A DNA stretch of 64,000 nucleotides, from positions 1 to 64,000 of the forward strand of contig CASEAH010000039.1 in the NCBI GenBank assembly GCA_949285935.1, written 5' to 3'. Source of the DNA: an uncultured Oscillospiraceae bacterium (lineage in GTDB: Bacteria > Bacillota > Clostridia > Oscillospirales > Ruminococcaceae). The notes below the pieces were generated by a model that worked only from the letters and a program-made list of their open reading frames with translations, made no database searches and was not told the origin of the DNA. Shown one piece after another: positions 36,547-45,094 of the stretch (positions are counted from its first letter, which is position 1; every line of letters begins with the position of its first letter). Made by a program: the position numbers and the translations under genes.

Positions 36547-36990
36547 ATGGAAACTCTGGAGATTTTGCAGGTTTCTTCCCAGGAGCAGCTGATGGCCTGT
36601 CTTCATATCCGCACCGCTGTTTTTTCGGAAGAAAAGGGGGTGCCCCAGGAGGAGGAACGGGACAAGTGGGACCATCTGGGATCCGGCTGTCTCCATTATC
36701 TGGTGCTGTGGGGCGGATGCCCGGCGGGAACGGTGCGCTTCATTCCGGCGGGAGAGAAGGAACTGCGGCTGCAGCGGTTCTGCTTTTTACCGCAGTTCCG
36801 GGGCCTGGGGCTGGGCCGCCGTGTCCTGACCCGGCTGGAAGAGGAGTTTCGCCGCCGGGGGATCCTCCGTATTGGCCTGGACGCCAAATACCAGGTAAAG
36901 GGCTTCTATGAGGCATGCGGCTACCACACGGTTTCGGATGTTTTCATGGAAGTGGGCGTCCCCCATGTTTCCATGGCCCGACAGCTGTGA
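36547..36990 (+). CDS. GNAT family N-acetyltransferase
   Basis: A 147-residue acetyltransferase. IRTAVFSEEKGVPQEEE and the acetyl-CoA loop LPQFRGLGLGRRVLTRLE (about 80-97) are typical of the ElaA-like GNAT group. The ATG at 36547 has GGAAGG close by; an in-frame ATG at 36511 with GGAGGT 12 nt upstream is an alternative adding 12 residues. Substrate unknown. It is convergent with the sortase gene, 7 bp apart. Confidence 0.85.
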   Translation: METLEILQVSSQEQLMACLHIRTAVFSEEKGVPQEEERDKWDHLGSGCLHYLVLWGGCPAGTVRFIPAGEKELRLQRFCFLPQFRGLGLGRRVLTRLEEEFRRRGILRIGLDAKYQVKGFYEACGYHTVSDVFMEVGVPHVSMARQL

Positions 36991-36997
36991 GGCACAG

Positions 36998-37831
36998 TCA
37001 GAACTGGGGCGGCTTGGGATCCGGGTTGACAGTAAACTCCGCCTGATCCGCCGCTCCCACGCCTCCATCCACCAGCTTTGCCGCCACAATAAACCGCTGG
37101 TTGGGGTTTTGGGAATAGGAGGCATATTTATAAACGCAGGTGGAGAGAATCAGGATCTTGTCCTGAGCCCCCACCTGAACGGAATACTGGTAAAGGCTCC
37201 GGGCTTCCAGATCGCTGATGAGAGTCTGCCACTCCTGAGGGGAAAAGCTGGGATGATGGTATTCCACCGGGGTGGTGTAGGCCTCGCAATAGGCTGCTGC
37301 AAACACCTGGAAGGCATAAGTCTCCTCCCCTACCGTCAGCCACACATAGGGGGTATCCCGGGCGAATTCCTCCTGGGCAAACCGGAGCAGCTGCCCGAAT
37401 TTGACGCCGTTGGGATCATCCCGCAGCCCCATAGGCGAGCCCAGATGGTGGCCGTAGATGATGGTATTCTGGGACAGAGGCGCCAAGGTATTGCGGTAAT
37501 CCAGGAAAAGGCTTCCCGCAAAGGAATACAGCTTGTTGCCGTCCCGCCGCAGGTAATATTTGTTGTCCGCCGCCTGGTAGACCGCTTCATGGATATCCGT
37601 TCCCGGGATATAGAGCCATGCCACGGCATCAGCATTTTTTTCATGGGCTTTGGCCAGCATTTCGGAAAAATCGGGCAGCTCCAGACTGGAAGAGCCGATG
37701 GTTCCGGAATCGCTGCCGGACTCCGGCCCTTGTTCTGACGCGCATCCCCGCAGCACCAGGAACAGCACTACCACTGCCGTCATAACAGCCCCCGCCGCCA
37801 CGGCCGCCCTCCATTTTTGATTTTGATTCAC
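36998..37831 (-). CDS. srtB: Class B sortase
   Basis: A 277-residue membrane-anchored transpeptidase. An N-terminal helix (about 10-28) precedes a linker and the sortase barrel. The catalytic His128 is in IIYGHH, Cys232 in LSTCVY and Arg246 in NQRFIV. The extra N-terminal helices and the long beta6-beta7 region place it in class B. The start is a GTG at 37831 with a weak ribosome site. No substrate gene is adjacent; the only candidate here is the protein at 300-1127. Confidence 0.92.
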   Translation of the reverse strand: MNQNQKWRAAVAAGAVMTAVVVLFLVLRGCASEQGPESGSDSGTIGSSSLELPDFSEMLAKAHEKNADAVAWLYIPGTDIHEAVYQAADNKYYLRRDGNKLYSFAGSLFLDYRNTLAPLSQNTIIYGHHLGSPMGLRDDPNGVKFGQLLRFAQEEFARDTPYVWLTVGEETYAFQVFAAAYCEAYTTPVEYHHPSFSPQEWQTLISDLEARSLYQYSVQVGAQDKILILSTCVYKYASYSQNPNQRFIVAAKLVDGGVGAADQAEFTVNPDPKPPQF

Positions 37832-38067
37832 CGTTACCGCCCCCCTGACGTTTTCCTGACAGTATTGTCTTTCCTTGCAAAAGGCGTTTTATTCCACATA
37901 AAAGTAAAGGAGTCTTTTTCAGGGGCGGCGCATCCTGTAAATTCTGGGACTGTATGGGACTAATATTATTTCCCTGGTTCTTGCGGTACGCCGGCATTAT
38001 GGATGCGTTGGAGCGTCGGCTGCCTGTCCTGCCAAAAATTTCCTTGATGTTTTATTAGAATCTTTGC

Positions 38068-38096
38068 CGGTCCACGAAGGGGGACCGTATTTTTTT
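38068..38096 (+). terminator. Small intrinsic terminator upstream of the nuclease gene
   Basis: CGGTCC pairs with GGACCG across 8 nt, followed by TATTTTTTT. It points at the beta-CASP gene from 214 nt upstream, so it ends a short transcript or attenuates the gene. Nothing else is recognised in 37832-38309. Confidence 0.6.
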
Positions 38097-38309
38097 GACA
38101 AAAGGCCGGAACCGCCGTTGCCCGGCAGGGTGGCGGGCCGGTGCTTTCAAGGTACTGGCAGCGCACCCAGTATTCCTGGGACTGTGCCAACCCAGGGGCG
38201 CCGGGCATTGAATTTGCCAGTCAAATGCGTTAAAATAACCCTATACCCGGTATGCCCGGGATTCTCACAAACGTCCCGCCCGGCGGGGCGCAGGAAAGGC
38301 GGTAATGTT

Positions 38310-39917
38310 ATGCGGTTATCCTTTTGGGGCGCCGACCACGAAGTCACCGGCAGCTGCCATATGCTGGAGGCGGCGGGGAAAAAAATCCTGGTGGACTGCG
38401 GTATGCAGCAGGGACCGGATGAGTACGACAACCAGGAAATCCCCTTTGCGCCGGGGGAAATCGACTATGTTCTGGTGACCCACGCGCATATCGACCATAC
38501 CGGCCGGCTCCCTCTGCTGTATAAACTGGGCTTTTCCGGCGAGATCCACGCCACCGGGGCCACTGCCGACCTGTGCTCCATCATGCTCCGTGACAGCGCC
38601 CACATCCAGGAATTTGAAGCAGAATGGAAAAACCGCAAGGGCAAACGGGCCGGCCGGGATGCGGTGGAGCCTCTCTATACCATGGAAGATGCAGAAGGCG
38701 TCATTTCCCTGTTCCACCCCTGGGATTACGGCCAGGAGGTGGACCTCTGCCCCGGTATCCGCATCCGGTTTGTGGATGTGGGGCATCTCCTGGGCTCTGC
38801 CAGTATCGAGATATGGGTCACGGAGGGGGACGTCACCCGGAAAATCGTGTTTTCCGGGGATATCGGCAACCTCCATCAACCTCTCATCAATGACCCCCAA
38901 TACATTGCCGAAGCCGATTATGTGGTCATGGAATCCACCTACGGCGACCGCAACCATGAGGCAACGGCCATTGATTATGCCGCCACCTTTGCCCAGGTGA
39001 TCCAGGAAACCTTTGACCGGGGCGGCAATGTAGTCATCCCGTCCTTTGCCGTGGGCCGCACCCAGGAGCTTCTCTATTTCCTGCGGCACATCAAGGCCAA
39101 CGATATGGTCAAGGGATACGGCAACTTCCCCGTCTATGTGGACAGCCCGCTGGCCAATGAGGCTACCAATATCTTCCGTGAAAATATGTACGGATACTTT
39201 GATCCCGAAGCCATGGAGCTGGTGCGCCAGGGGATCAATCCCATCGGCTTTCCCGGACTGAAGGTTTCGGTCACCAGTGACGACTCCAAAGCCATCAACT
39301 TTGACGACCAGCGGAAAATCATCATTTCCGCCAGCGGCATGTGCGAGGCCGGACGGATCAAGCACCATCTGAAGCATAACCTGTGGCGGCCGGAATGTAC
39401 GGTGGTCTTTGTGGGCTTCCAGGCTGTGGGAACCCTGGGACGCTCCCTCATCGAGGGCGCCCGCTCGGTAAAGCTTTTCGGTGAAGAGATCAACGTCCGG
39501 GCCAGGATCGTGCGGATGCCCGGCATCAGCGGTCATGCCGACCAGGCAGGTTTGCTGCGGTGGCTGGATTCTTTCTCTCCCAAGCCCCGCAAGGTTTTTG
39601 TGGTCCATGGCGAAAGCGAGATCTGCGACTCCTTTGCGGCCCTTATCGCCTCCCGGAACCAGGTGGAAACCGCTGCTCCCTACTTTGGGGCCTGCTACGA
39701 CCTGGCCACCGGCGTCTGCCTGGACCCGGGCGTCAAGCGCCAGCCTCAGCAGAAACCCCGGACCCGGCAGCCCAGCGGCGTTTTTGCACGTCTGGTGGCC
39801 GCTGTCCAGCGGCTGGTCCGGATCTCCAACCGCTACGAGGAATGCGCCAACGGAGATATTGCCAAATTTGCCGATCAGGTGGATGCTCTCTGCGACAAAT
39901 GGGAAATCAAGGAATAA
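38310..39917 (+). CDS. Beta-CASP metallo-beta-lactamase RNA nuclease
   Basis: A 535-residue nuclease of the RNA-specificity MBL group. The metal motif HAHIDH is near residue 56, followed by the SGDIG strand, a beta-CASP domain with SASGMCEAGRIKHHL, and GISGHADQ plus VHGE near the C-terminus. Such enzymes act as endo/exonucleases on RNA (CPSF73/TTHA0252 type). An extra C-terminal tail of about 70 residues includes a Pro/Gln/Arg-rich linker. The start at 38310 (MRLSFWGADHEV) follows AGGAAAGGCGG; upstream in-frame sequence is not conserved. Confidence 0.92.
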   Translation: MRLSFWGADHEVTGSCHMLEAAGKKILVDCGMQQGPDEYDNQEIPFAPGEIDYVLVTHAHIDHTGRLPLLYKLGFSGEIHATGATADLCSIMLRDSAHIQEFEAEWKNRKGKRAGRDAVEPLYTMEDAEGVISLFHPWDYGQEVDLCPGIRIRFVDVGHLLGSASIEIWVTEGDVTRKIVFSGDIGNLHQPLINDPQYIAEADYVVMESTYGDRNHEATAIDYAATFAQVIQETFDRGGNVVIPSFAVGRTQELLYFLRHIKANDMVKGYGNFPVYVDSPLANEATNIFRENMYGYFDPEAMELVRQGINPIGFPGLKVSVTSDDSKAINFDDQRKIIISASGMCEAGRIKHHLKHNLWRPECTVVFVGFQAVGTLGRSLIEGARSVKLFGEEINVRARIVRMPGISGHADQAGLLRWLDSFSPKPRKVFVVHGESEICDSFAALIASRNQVETAAPYFGACYDLATGVCLDPGVKRQPQQKPRTRQPSGVFARLVAAVQRLVRISNRYEECANGDIAKFADQVDALCDKWEIKE

Positions 39918-39942
39918 ATTTCCTTCCCGCCAAATGGAAAGC

Positions 39943-39980
39943 GGCAGGGGGCCGCGGACAGATGTCCGCGGCCCCCTGCC
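39943..39980 (+). terminator. Perfect 18-bp hairpin after the nuclease gene
   Basis: GGCAGGGGGCCGCGGACA pairs fully with TGTCCGCGGCCCCCTGCC across a 2-nt loop, 25 nt after the stop. Only TTGTTG follows, so termination efficiency is uncertain, but it would strongly protect the 3' end. Confidence 0.65.
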
Positions 39981-39989
39981 TTGTTGAAC

Positions 39990-40095
39990 TGGAAAACCTT
40001 CGCCTGCATCTATGAAGACATCCCGCAAAAACTTTCGCTTTGGTATCCGACCAAGCAGGCTGCTAATATCGAATTGTTAGGGACAGGAAGATTTG
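39990..40095 (-). repeat. Terminator-abutting repeat, divergent copy
   Basis: On the minus strand it carries TTAGCAGCCTGCTTGG and CAAAGCGAAAGTTTTTGC in the positions of GGAAGCCCACTTCG and AAAGCAAAAGCTTTTGCC in copy B. Its 3' end faces the hairpin at 39943. Confidence 0.45.
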
Positions 40096-40399
40096 ATTAA
40101 AAGAGAAAGCACCCGTTTACAAGATATGGGGCAAGGGATGCGGTCAAACCGCGGGCTAAACAAAGGCTTGCATAAGCCTTATAAAAGCAGTATCCCTGCA
40201 AGCCTCTGAGAGGGCATCAAAAATTTTGCCGCTTGCATCATCTGCCCCACACCCCGTAAAACGGACATTTGCGCAGAAAGAACGCTTTTCCCATATGGTA
40301 AAACTTCTATTTGTTTCCTGATTTCTTCTCCCCTTTGATCTAAAATTTCTTTACCATCTCTGGCATAGCCGCAGGCCCATAATGTGCCAGAGCGTACAA
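40096..40399. other. Intergenic, no gene
   Basis: Contains small hairpins (GCGGTCAAACCGC, GGCTTGCATAAGCC) and no supported ORF; a minus-strand 78-codon frame lacks a ribosome site. Confidence 0.35.
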
Positions 40400-40450
40400 A
40401 GCAGGCTGTACCCATCTCCCGATCAAACTGGGGCCTGGGTACAGCCTGCT
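40400..40450. terminator. Bidirectional terminator after add
   Basis: A 15-bp perfect stem, AGCAGGCTGTACCCA/TGGGTACAGCCTGCT, with a 21-nt loop. It ends the long minus-strand locus that finishes with add. Confidence 0.65.
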
Positions 40451-40615
40451 TATGATTTTTTCAGAAAGGTTCTGCCTTCCCGTCAAATTTTCTCCGGGAT
40501 GCCGGAAGCCTTTTCAGGGATCTCGCTTTGCAGAGGGCAGCCGCCTCGCGCAGCTGTATCCCTGAATCAGATCCGCTTATCCGGGAATCTGTTTTCATTG
40601 CACACTCCTGGAAAA

Positions 40616-41650
40616 TCAAAATTCCAGGCATGCAAACGCCTGCTCCACACGATTTTGCAGACTCTGCTTCATCGTCCGGGAAGCAAAGGACATTTGTATC
40701 CCATAAAGCACCATCTGTTTCATTTCTTCCGGGGTAAAGCCCAGTTCCGTCATTGCCAGCAGATATTCCCCCGTCAGGGTGATTCCCGAAATGGCGGGAT
40801 CGTCGGTACAGATGGTCACAGGAATGCCTGCATCAAAATATTCCCGGATATGATATTCCTCCCAGCTGCGGATGGCCCGGGTCTGAAAGTTGCTGGTAGG
40901 GCACATTTCCAGACCGATTTTTTGCCGGGCCAGCCGTTCCATCAGGGGTTTGTTCTGCCAGAGGCTGGTCCCATGGCCAATCCGCCGGGCATCCAGTTCC
41001 ACCGCCCGGGCAATGGCGGAGGCCGGCGCCGCCTCTCCGGCATGCAGGGTAAGGGGAAAGCCCAGCTTCCGGGCCAGGGCCAGGGCCGAAGCCTGTGCCG
41101 CCAAAGATATCTCGCCCTCCGGGCCGGCTACGTCCACCGCTGCCAGACCACTCCCCAGCCAGGGCAAAGCGGCCCGCAGAATGGCCTCATTTTCCTCCAC
41201 CGGCGTGGTGAGCCCCAGCGTCAGGATGGCGGCGGCAGGAATGCCCCACCGCCGGCTTCCCTGGTCCAACCCGTCCAGCACCGCCGCAATGGCTCCCGGA
41301 ACGTCCATTTCCGGTGTTGCCAGATAGGCAGGCGCAAACCGAACCTCCAGGTAACAAAGGTTTTGGGCAGCGGCTTCCGCCATGGCTGCCTGAGCAGCCA
41401 TGGACAGCGCCCTGGGGCTGCGGAGAAGAGGCGTCACATAATCAAAGCGTTTGAGAAACTGGCTGAGGCTGCGGCAGCCGGCAGGTACGGTCAGCTGCCT
41501 GCGGATCTCCCCAATATCCGGGTTCCCGGTAATGGACGCCAGCGTTTCGGGCCGCACACCGCCTTCCAGGTGATAATGCAGATCGATTTTGGGCATGGCC
41601 TTGGCCAACGCTGCCAGGCGGCTTCGGTTGGGGAACGGTTTCCCTGCCAT
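40616..41650 (-). CDS. add: Adenosine deaminase
   Basis: A 344-residue zinc hydrolase deaminating adenosine (possibly deoxyadenosine) to inosine. Metal and catalytic motifs are DLHYHLEGG, HAGE, RIGHGTSL, CPTSN and CTDDPA. The ATG at 41650 overlaps the stop of the upstream amidohydrolase by one base (TGATG), indicating coupled translation. An ATG 10 codons upstream is possible but has no ribosome site. As last gene of a transporter locus it probably acts on an imported nucleoside. Confidence 0.92.
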   Translation of the reverse strand: MAGKPFPNRSRLAALAKAMPKIDLHYHLEGGVRPETLASITGNPDIGEIRRQLTVPAGCRSLSQFLKRFDYVTPLLRSPRALSMAAQAAMAEAAAQNLCYLEVRFAPAYLATPEMDVPGAIAAVLDGLDQGSRRWGIPAAAILTLGLTTPVEENEAILRAALPWLGSGLAAVDVAGPEGEISLAAQASALALARKLGFPLTLHAGEAAPASAIARAVELDARRIGHGTSLWQNKPLMERLARQKIGLEMCPTSNFQTRAIRSWEEYHIREYFDAGIPVTICTDDPAISGITLTGEYLLAMTELGFTPEEMKQMVLYGIQMSFASRTMKQSLQNRVEQAFACLEF

Positions 41651-43146
41651 CAGTAATACCCGCCGTCTTCCCGCTGCCATTCCAGATCGAACCGGGCTTT
41701 GGAAGGATACCGCCGCACCTGGCCCCAGCCCGGCTCAGCGTTCATAAATTCTGTCAGTCCTGCCCGCTCCAGGGTGGCCCGGGCCTCCTCATGGCCTTCC
41801 ATCAGCACTTTTTCCTCATTGACGGTAACAACCTTGCCATTCTCCAGCAGCTGGCGTCCGTCCACAAAAACATTGTCCACATCCCCGCCTGCGCCCAACA
41901 TCACAATGGTGTCCACGATATTGAACCGGGGGGTCATGCGGGAATTGAGGAGGTTGACGGTGATGACGTCCGCCTTTTTCCCCACCTCCAGGGAGCCCAG
42001 GTCGTCGTCCCAGCCGATAATCTGGGCCGCGTCGATGGTGGTCATCTCCAGCAGCTTGGCCGGAGGCAGGTTCCACATATCGTTGCCCGAGAAAATGGAG
42101 TCGTCCTGGTGGCGGATCTTGGTCATTCTCATGCACTGGAACATATCGGCGTTGCCCAAAAGCTTGGGACCGTCGCTGCCGATGGCCATTTTGATCCCCA
42201 TGTGCATCATGGGGATGACCGGGGTGGTAGACTGGAAGGTGATTCCCACGCCGGTACCGGTTTCCTTGAGGATCATCTGCTCTGCAAAGGAGCAGCCGGA
42301 ACAGTGCTCCAGATGCACCCGGGGACCCAGCAGGGGATTTTTCGCCTTGATCATGGTGTGGATGGACCCGCCATAGCACTCGGTATGGATGCGGGTATCA
42401 TATTCATCGGCCACCCGCCACAGCTGGTCCAGGTGGTGCTGATCCGTCTCGCTCAGCTCCAGAGGAAGCTTGTCGGAAGGGGTGGGAAACGAAGGGCTCA
42501 CCGAAGGCAGCAGACCATAAGGAGCCACAAAAGCCCGGGTGCGGTCATTGTTGGCATGGTTGAGCTGACGGATGGCATCCGCCATGGCGTCGATCATCTG
42601 GTCATAGGTAACTTCCTGAATGATCCGCTTACCGTTGACCCACCGGCTGAATTTATGGGGATACGGAGGGTGGCAGGGGCCGGTGCAGACCACTTCCCGC
42701 ACGCCGATCTCGTTATAGCCTTTGGCATGGTTCACAGCAAAGATGGAATCATCGCACCGGGTCTGGGCGCCGATAAAGCAAACAGCCGTGGTAACGCCGG
42801 AGCGGAGTTTATCCAGAGCGCTGATGCGGCCCTCATAATACCAGTATTCGTCATAGGCATAATGGTTGTAGACATGGGTGATGGCGGCCATCCAGTCGCT
42901 GGTGTTTCCCAAAAGGCTTGCCCGGATCAGGCCGTGGCCGCCATGGGAATGGGTATCGATAAAGCCGGGCATAATGGCGTGATGCTTGCAGTCCACCGTC
43001 TTTTTGGCGGAAAAGCCCCGGGCTTCCTGGGCTGTACCCACAAAGACGATACGGTTGCCCTCGATTCCCACCGCGCCGTCTTCGATGATCCGGCGCTTGG
43101 GGTCCATGGTGATGACGGAACCGCCCGTCAGCAAAAGATCCAGCAT
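41650..43146 (-). CDS. Amidohydrolase, ATZ/TRZ-guanine deaminase superfamily
   Basis: A 498-residue metal-dependent hydrolase. The N-terminal beta-sandwich (LLTGGSVITMDP) leads into the barrel with GFIDTHSHGGH (metal His pair near 67-69), HTECYGG, HLEHCSGCS and GSDGP (metal Asp). The C-terminal KADVITVNL strand closes the composite domain. The family deaminates guanine, adenosine derivatives or triazines; the substrate cannot be read from sequence. The start at 43146 follows TTAAGGAGTG. It lies between the ABC permeases and add in one operon. Confidence 0.88.
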   Translation of the reverse strand: MLDLLLTGGSVITMDPKRRIIEDGAVGIEGNRIVFVGTAQEARGFSAKKTVDCKHHAIMPGFIDTHSHGGHGLIRASLLGNTSDWMAAITHVYNHYAYDEYWYYEGRISALDKLRSGVTTAVCFIGAQTRCDDSIFAVNHAKGYNEIGVREVVCTGPCHPPYPHKFSRWVNGKRIIQEVTYDQMIDAMADAIRQLNHANNDRTRAFVAPYGLLPSVSPSFPTPSDKLPLELSETDQHHLDQLWRVADEYDTRIHTECYGGSIHTMIKAKNPLLGPRVHLEHCSGCSFAEQMILKETGTGVGITFQSTTPVIPMMHMGIKMAIGSDGPKLLGNADMFQCMRMTKIRHQDDSIFSGNDMWNLPPAKLLEMTTIDAAQIIGWDDDLGSLEVGKKADVITVNLLNSRMTPRFNIVDTIVMLGAGGDVDNVFVDGRQLLENGKVVTVNEEKVLMEGHEEARATLERAGLTEFMNAEPGWGQVRRYPSKARFDLEWQREDGGYY

Positions 43147-43178
43147 GGTTATACACTCCTTAACAGTATTTTTGATTC

Positions 43179-44012
43179 TCAACCCTTGACGGAGCCGGCG
43201 GTCATACCCTGCACCAGGTATTTCTGGGCACAGAGCAGGAAGACCATGGAGGGGATGATGCCCAGAGTGGAGGCTGCCATCATCTCCGCCCAGGAACTTT
43301 GATTGGCGGAAACGTAATGCTGCAGATGAACCGTCAGGGTCAGCAGTTCCTTGCTGCGGATAAAGGTGTTGGCATAGGTAAATTCGTTCCAGGCATTGAG
43401 GAAAGTGAAAATGGCCACCGTGGCCACGCCGGGCAGAGAGACCGGCAGCACAATGCGCACCAGGGTCTGGAACCGGCCGCAGCCATCGATGAGCGCGGAT
43501 TCCTCAATGTCATAGGGGATGGTGTCAAAGAAGCCCTTAATCATCCAGATGGAAAAAGGCAGATTGAGGCAGGTGTAGCTGAGAATAATGGACCAGTGGG
43601 TATCCAGCAGGCCCAGTTCCTTGAAGATGAGGAAAAGCGGCAGCATCAGCAGCATCATGGGGAACATCTGCACCACCAGCAGCGCCATTTGGTAAAAGGA
43701 GAATACCCTCCCCCGGAACCGGGACAGGGAGTATCCCGCCAGCACCGCCAGCACCACGCAAAGCACCGTGACACAGAGGCAGACCTTCATGCTGTTTGCG
43801 GCAGCGGTAAGGAAGTCGGATTCCAGTACCGTCCGGAAGGAGGTCAGTTCGGGATGCAGGGGGAACAGCGCGTTGTTGCTCAGCGCCTGGGCCGGTCCCT
43901 TGAAGGCAGTGCCGATCATGGCCAGGGTGGGCAGGCTGTACAGAAAGGCCACTATGAGCAGGATAAAAAAGAGCATCAGGTTCTGGCGGCGGACACGTCT
44001 GGAATCATTCAT
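43179..44012 (-). CDS. CUT1-type ABC permease (MalG-like)
   Basis: A 277-residue permease with six helices and the EAA loop EESALIDGCGRFQTLVRIVLP (described, family EAA-x3-G motif) near residue 175. It overlaps the partner permease by 8 bp. The CUT1 family imports oligosaccharides and related compounds. No ATPase gene is in the locus; many Firmicutes CUT1 systems borrow a shared MsmX-type ATPase. Confidence 0.92.
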   Translation of the reverse strand: MNDSRRVRRQNLMLFFILLIVAFLYSLPTLAMIGTAFKGPAQALSNNALFPLHPELTSFRTVLESDFLTAAANSMKVCLCVTVLCVVLAVLAGYSLSRFRGRVFSFYQMALLVVQMFPMMLLMLPLFLIFKELGLLDTHWSIILSYTCLNLPFSIWMIKGFFDTIPYDIEESALIDGCGRFQTLVRIVLPVSLPGVATVAIFTFLNAWNEFTYANTFIRSKELLTLTVHLQHYVSANQSSWAEMMAASTLGIIPSMVFLLCAQKYLVQGMTAGSVKG

Positions 44013-44940
44013 CTGTTTTCAGCCTCCCTTTGCGGAGCCGGGGCTCCCGCTCGCCCCGGAACTGGATCCGGAAATAAATAACGCTCAGGATCATCATGAC
44101 CACCACCATGGTGCTGGCGATGGTGGATGCGTAGGAGATCTTCTGGCGGAAGAAGGCAGTGTAGTAGGAAAGGATGGGGAGGGTGAAGGTATAGCCGTTG
44201 GGGCCTCCCGAGGTAAGCAGCCAGATGTTCTCAAAGGAATTGAAGGTCCACACAAAGGACAGCAGGGTGCTGATAAAGGTGACAGGCCGCAGCATGGGCA
44301 GGGTGACATGGAACAGGGTATGCCAGAAGCCGGAGCCGTCGATCTGGGCGGCTTCATACAGCTCCCGGGGCACGCTCTGGAGGCCCGCCAACAGGGTAAT
44401 CATCATAAAGGGCATCTGCTTCCAGGCGGAAACCAACACCACCGTGGGGCGGATCAGCGCGTAATCCCCCAGAAAAAGGATCGGCTTGTCAATGAGTCCC
44501 AGGCTCTGAAGGATAATATTGATGATGCCGAACTGATCGTTGAGGATGTAGGACCAGTTGATAATGGCCACCACCGGTGGGATGACCCAGGGAATGAGGA
44601 AAACCGCCCGGAAAAAGCCTCTGCCGGGGACGTTGCGGTTCAGGGCCAAGGCCAGAGCCAGCCCTGCCACATAGGAAATGGCCACCACGCAGAAGGTGTA
44701 GGCGAAGGTGAATGCCAGGGTTCCAAAAAACTCCTTGTCCTGAAAAAGGGTGATATAATTGTCCAGAAAAACAAAGTCATTCTGCTTGGGCTTGAGAAGA
44801 TGGCGGTTGGTCATGCTCAGCCAGAAGCCGTTGAGCAGGGGATAAACGCTCATCACCAGCAGCAGCACGGTAGCCGGCGCCAGCAGGGCGTATCCCAGGC
44901 CGTTGCCTCCGCCCGGCCGGCGTGTCAGGTTTTTTTTCAT
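44005..44940 (-). CDS. CUT1-type ABC permease (MalF-like)
   Basis: A 311-residue inner permease with six helices and the EAA loop region YEAAQIDGSGFWHTLFHVTLP (conserved EAA...G near residue 210). It forms the channel with the MalG-like subunit. The ATG follows a GGAGG site 8 nt upstream and a long hairpin that separates it from the binding-protein gene. Confidence 0.92.
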   Translation of the reverse strand: MKKNLTRRPGGGNGLGYALLAPATVLLLVMSVYPLLNGFWLSMTNRHLLKPKQNDFVFLDNYITLFQDKEFFGTLAFTFAYTFCVVAISYVAGLALALALNRNVPGRGFFRAVFLIPWVIPPVVAIINWSYILNDQFGIINIILQSLGLIDKPILFLGDYALIRPTVVLVSAWKQMPFMMITLLAGLQSVPRELYEAAQIDGSGFWHTLFHVTLPMLRPVTFISTLLSFVWTFNSFENIWLLTSGGPNGYTFTLPILSYYTAFFRQKISYASTIASTMVVVMMILSVIYFRIQFRGEREPRLRKGRLKTDE

Positions 44941-44980
44941 TGGCGGCGCCTCCTTGGGGCATTCAAAGGTTCAAAATGGC

Positions 44981-45019
44981 GCAGATGCGCACCGGGAAAG
45001 CTGCCCGATGCGCATCTGC
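44981..45019 (-). promoter_or_regulatory. Intercistronic hairpin between binding protein and permeases
   Basis: GCAGATGCGCA pairs with TGCGCATCTGC (11 bp), with an inner CGGG/CCCG stem. Such structures after solute-binding-protein genes stabilise the upstream mRNA and cut permease expression. There is no T tract on the minus side. Confidence 0.55.
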
Positions 45020-45094
45020 CTGTAAGGAAAGCTCCCGGAAAGTCCGGCCGGACGCGGAAGAGAGCAGCCTTGGCTTTTCCCTCCGCCGGGGAGT

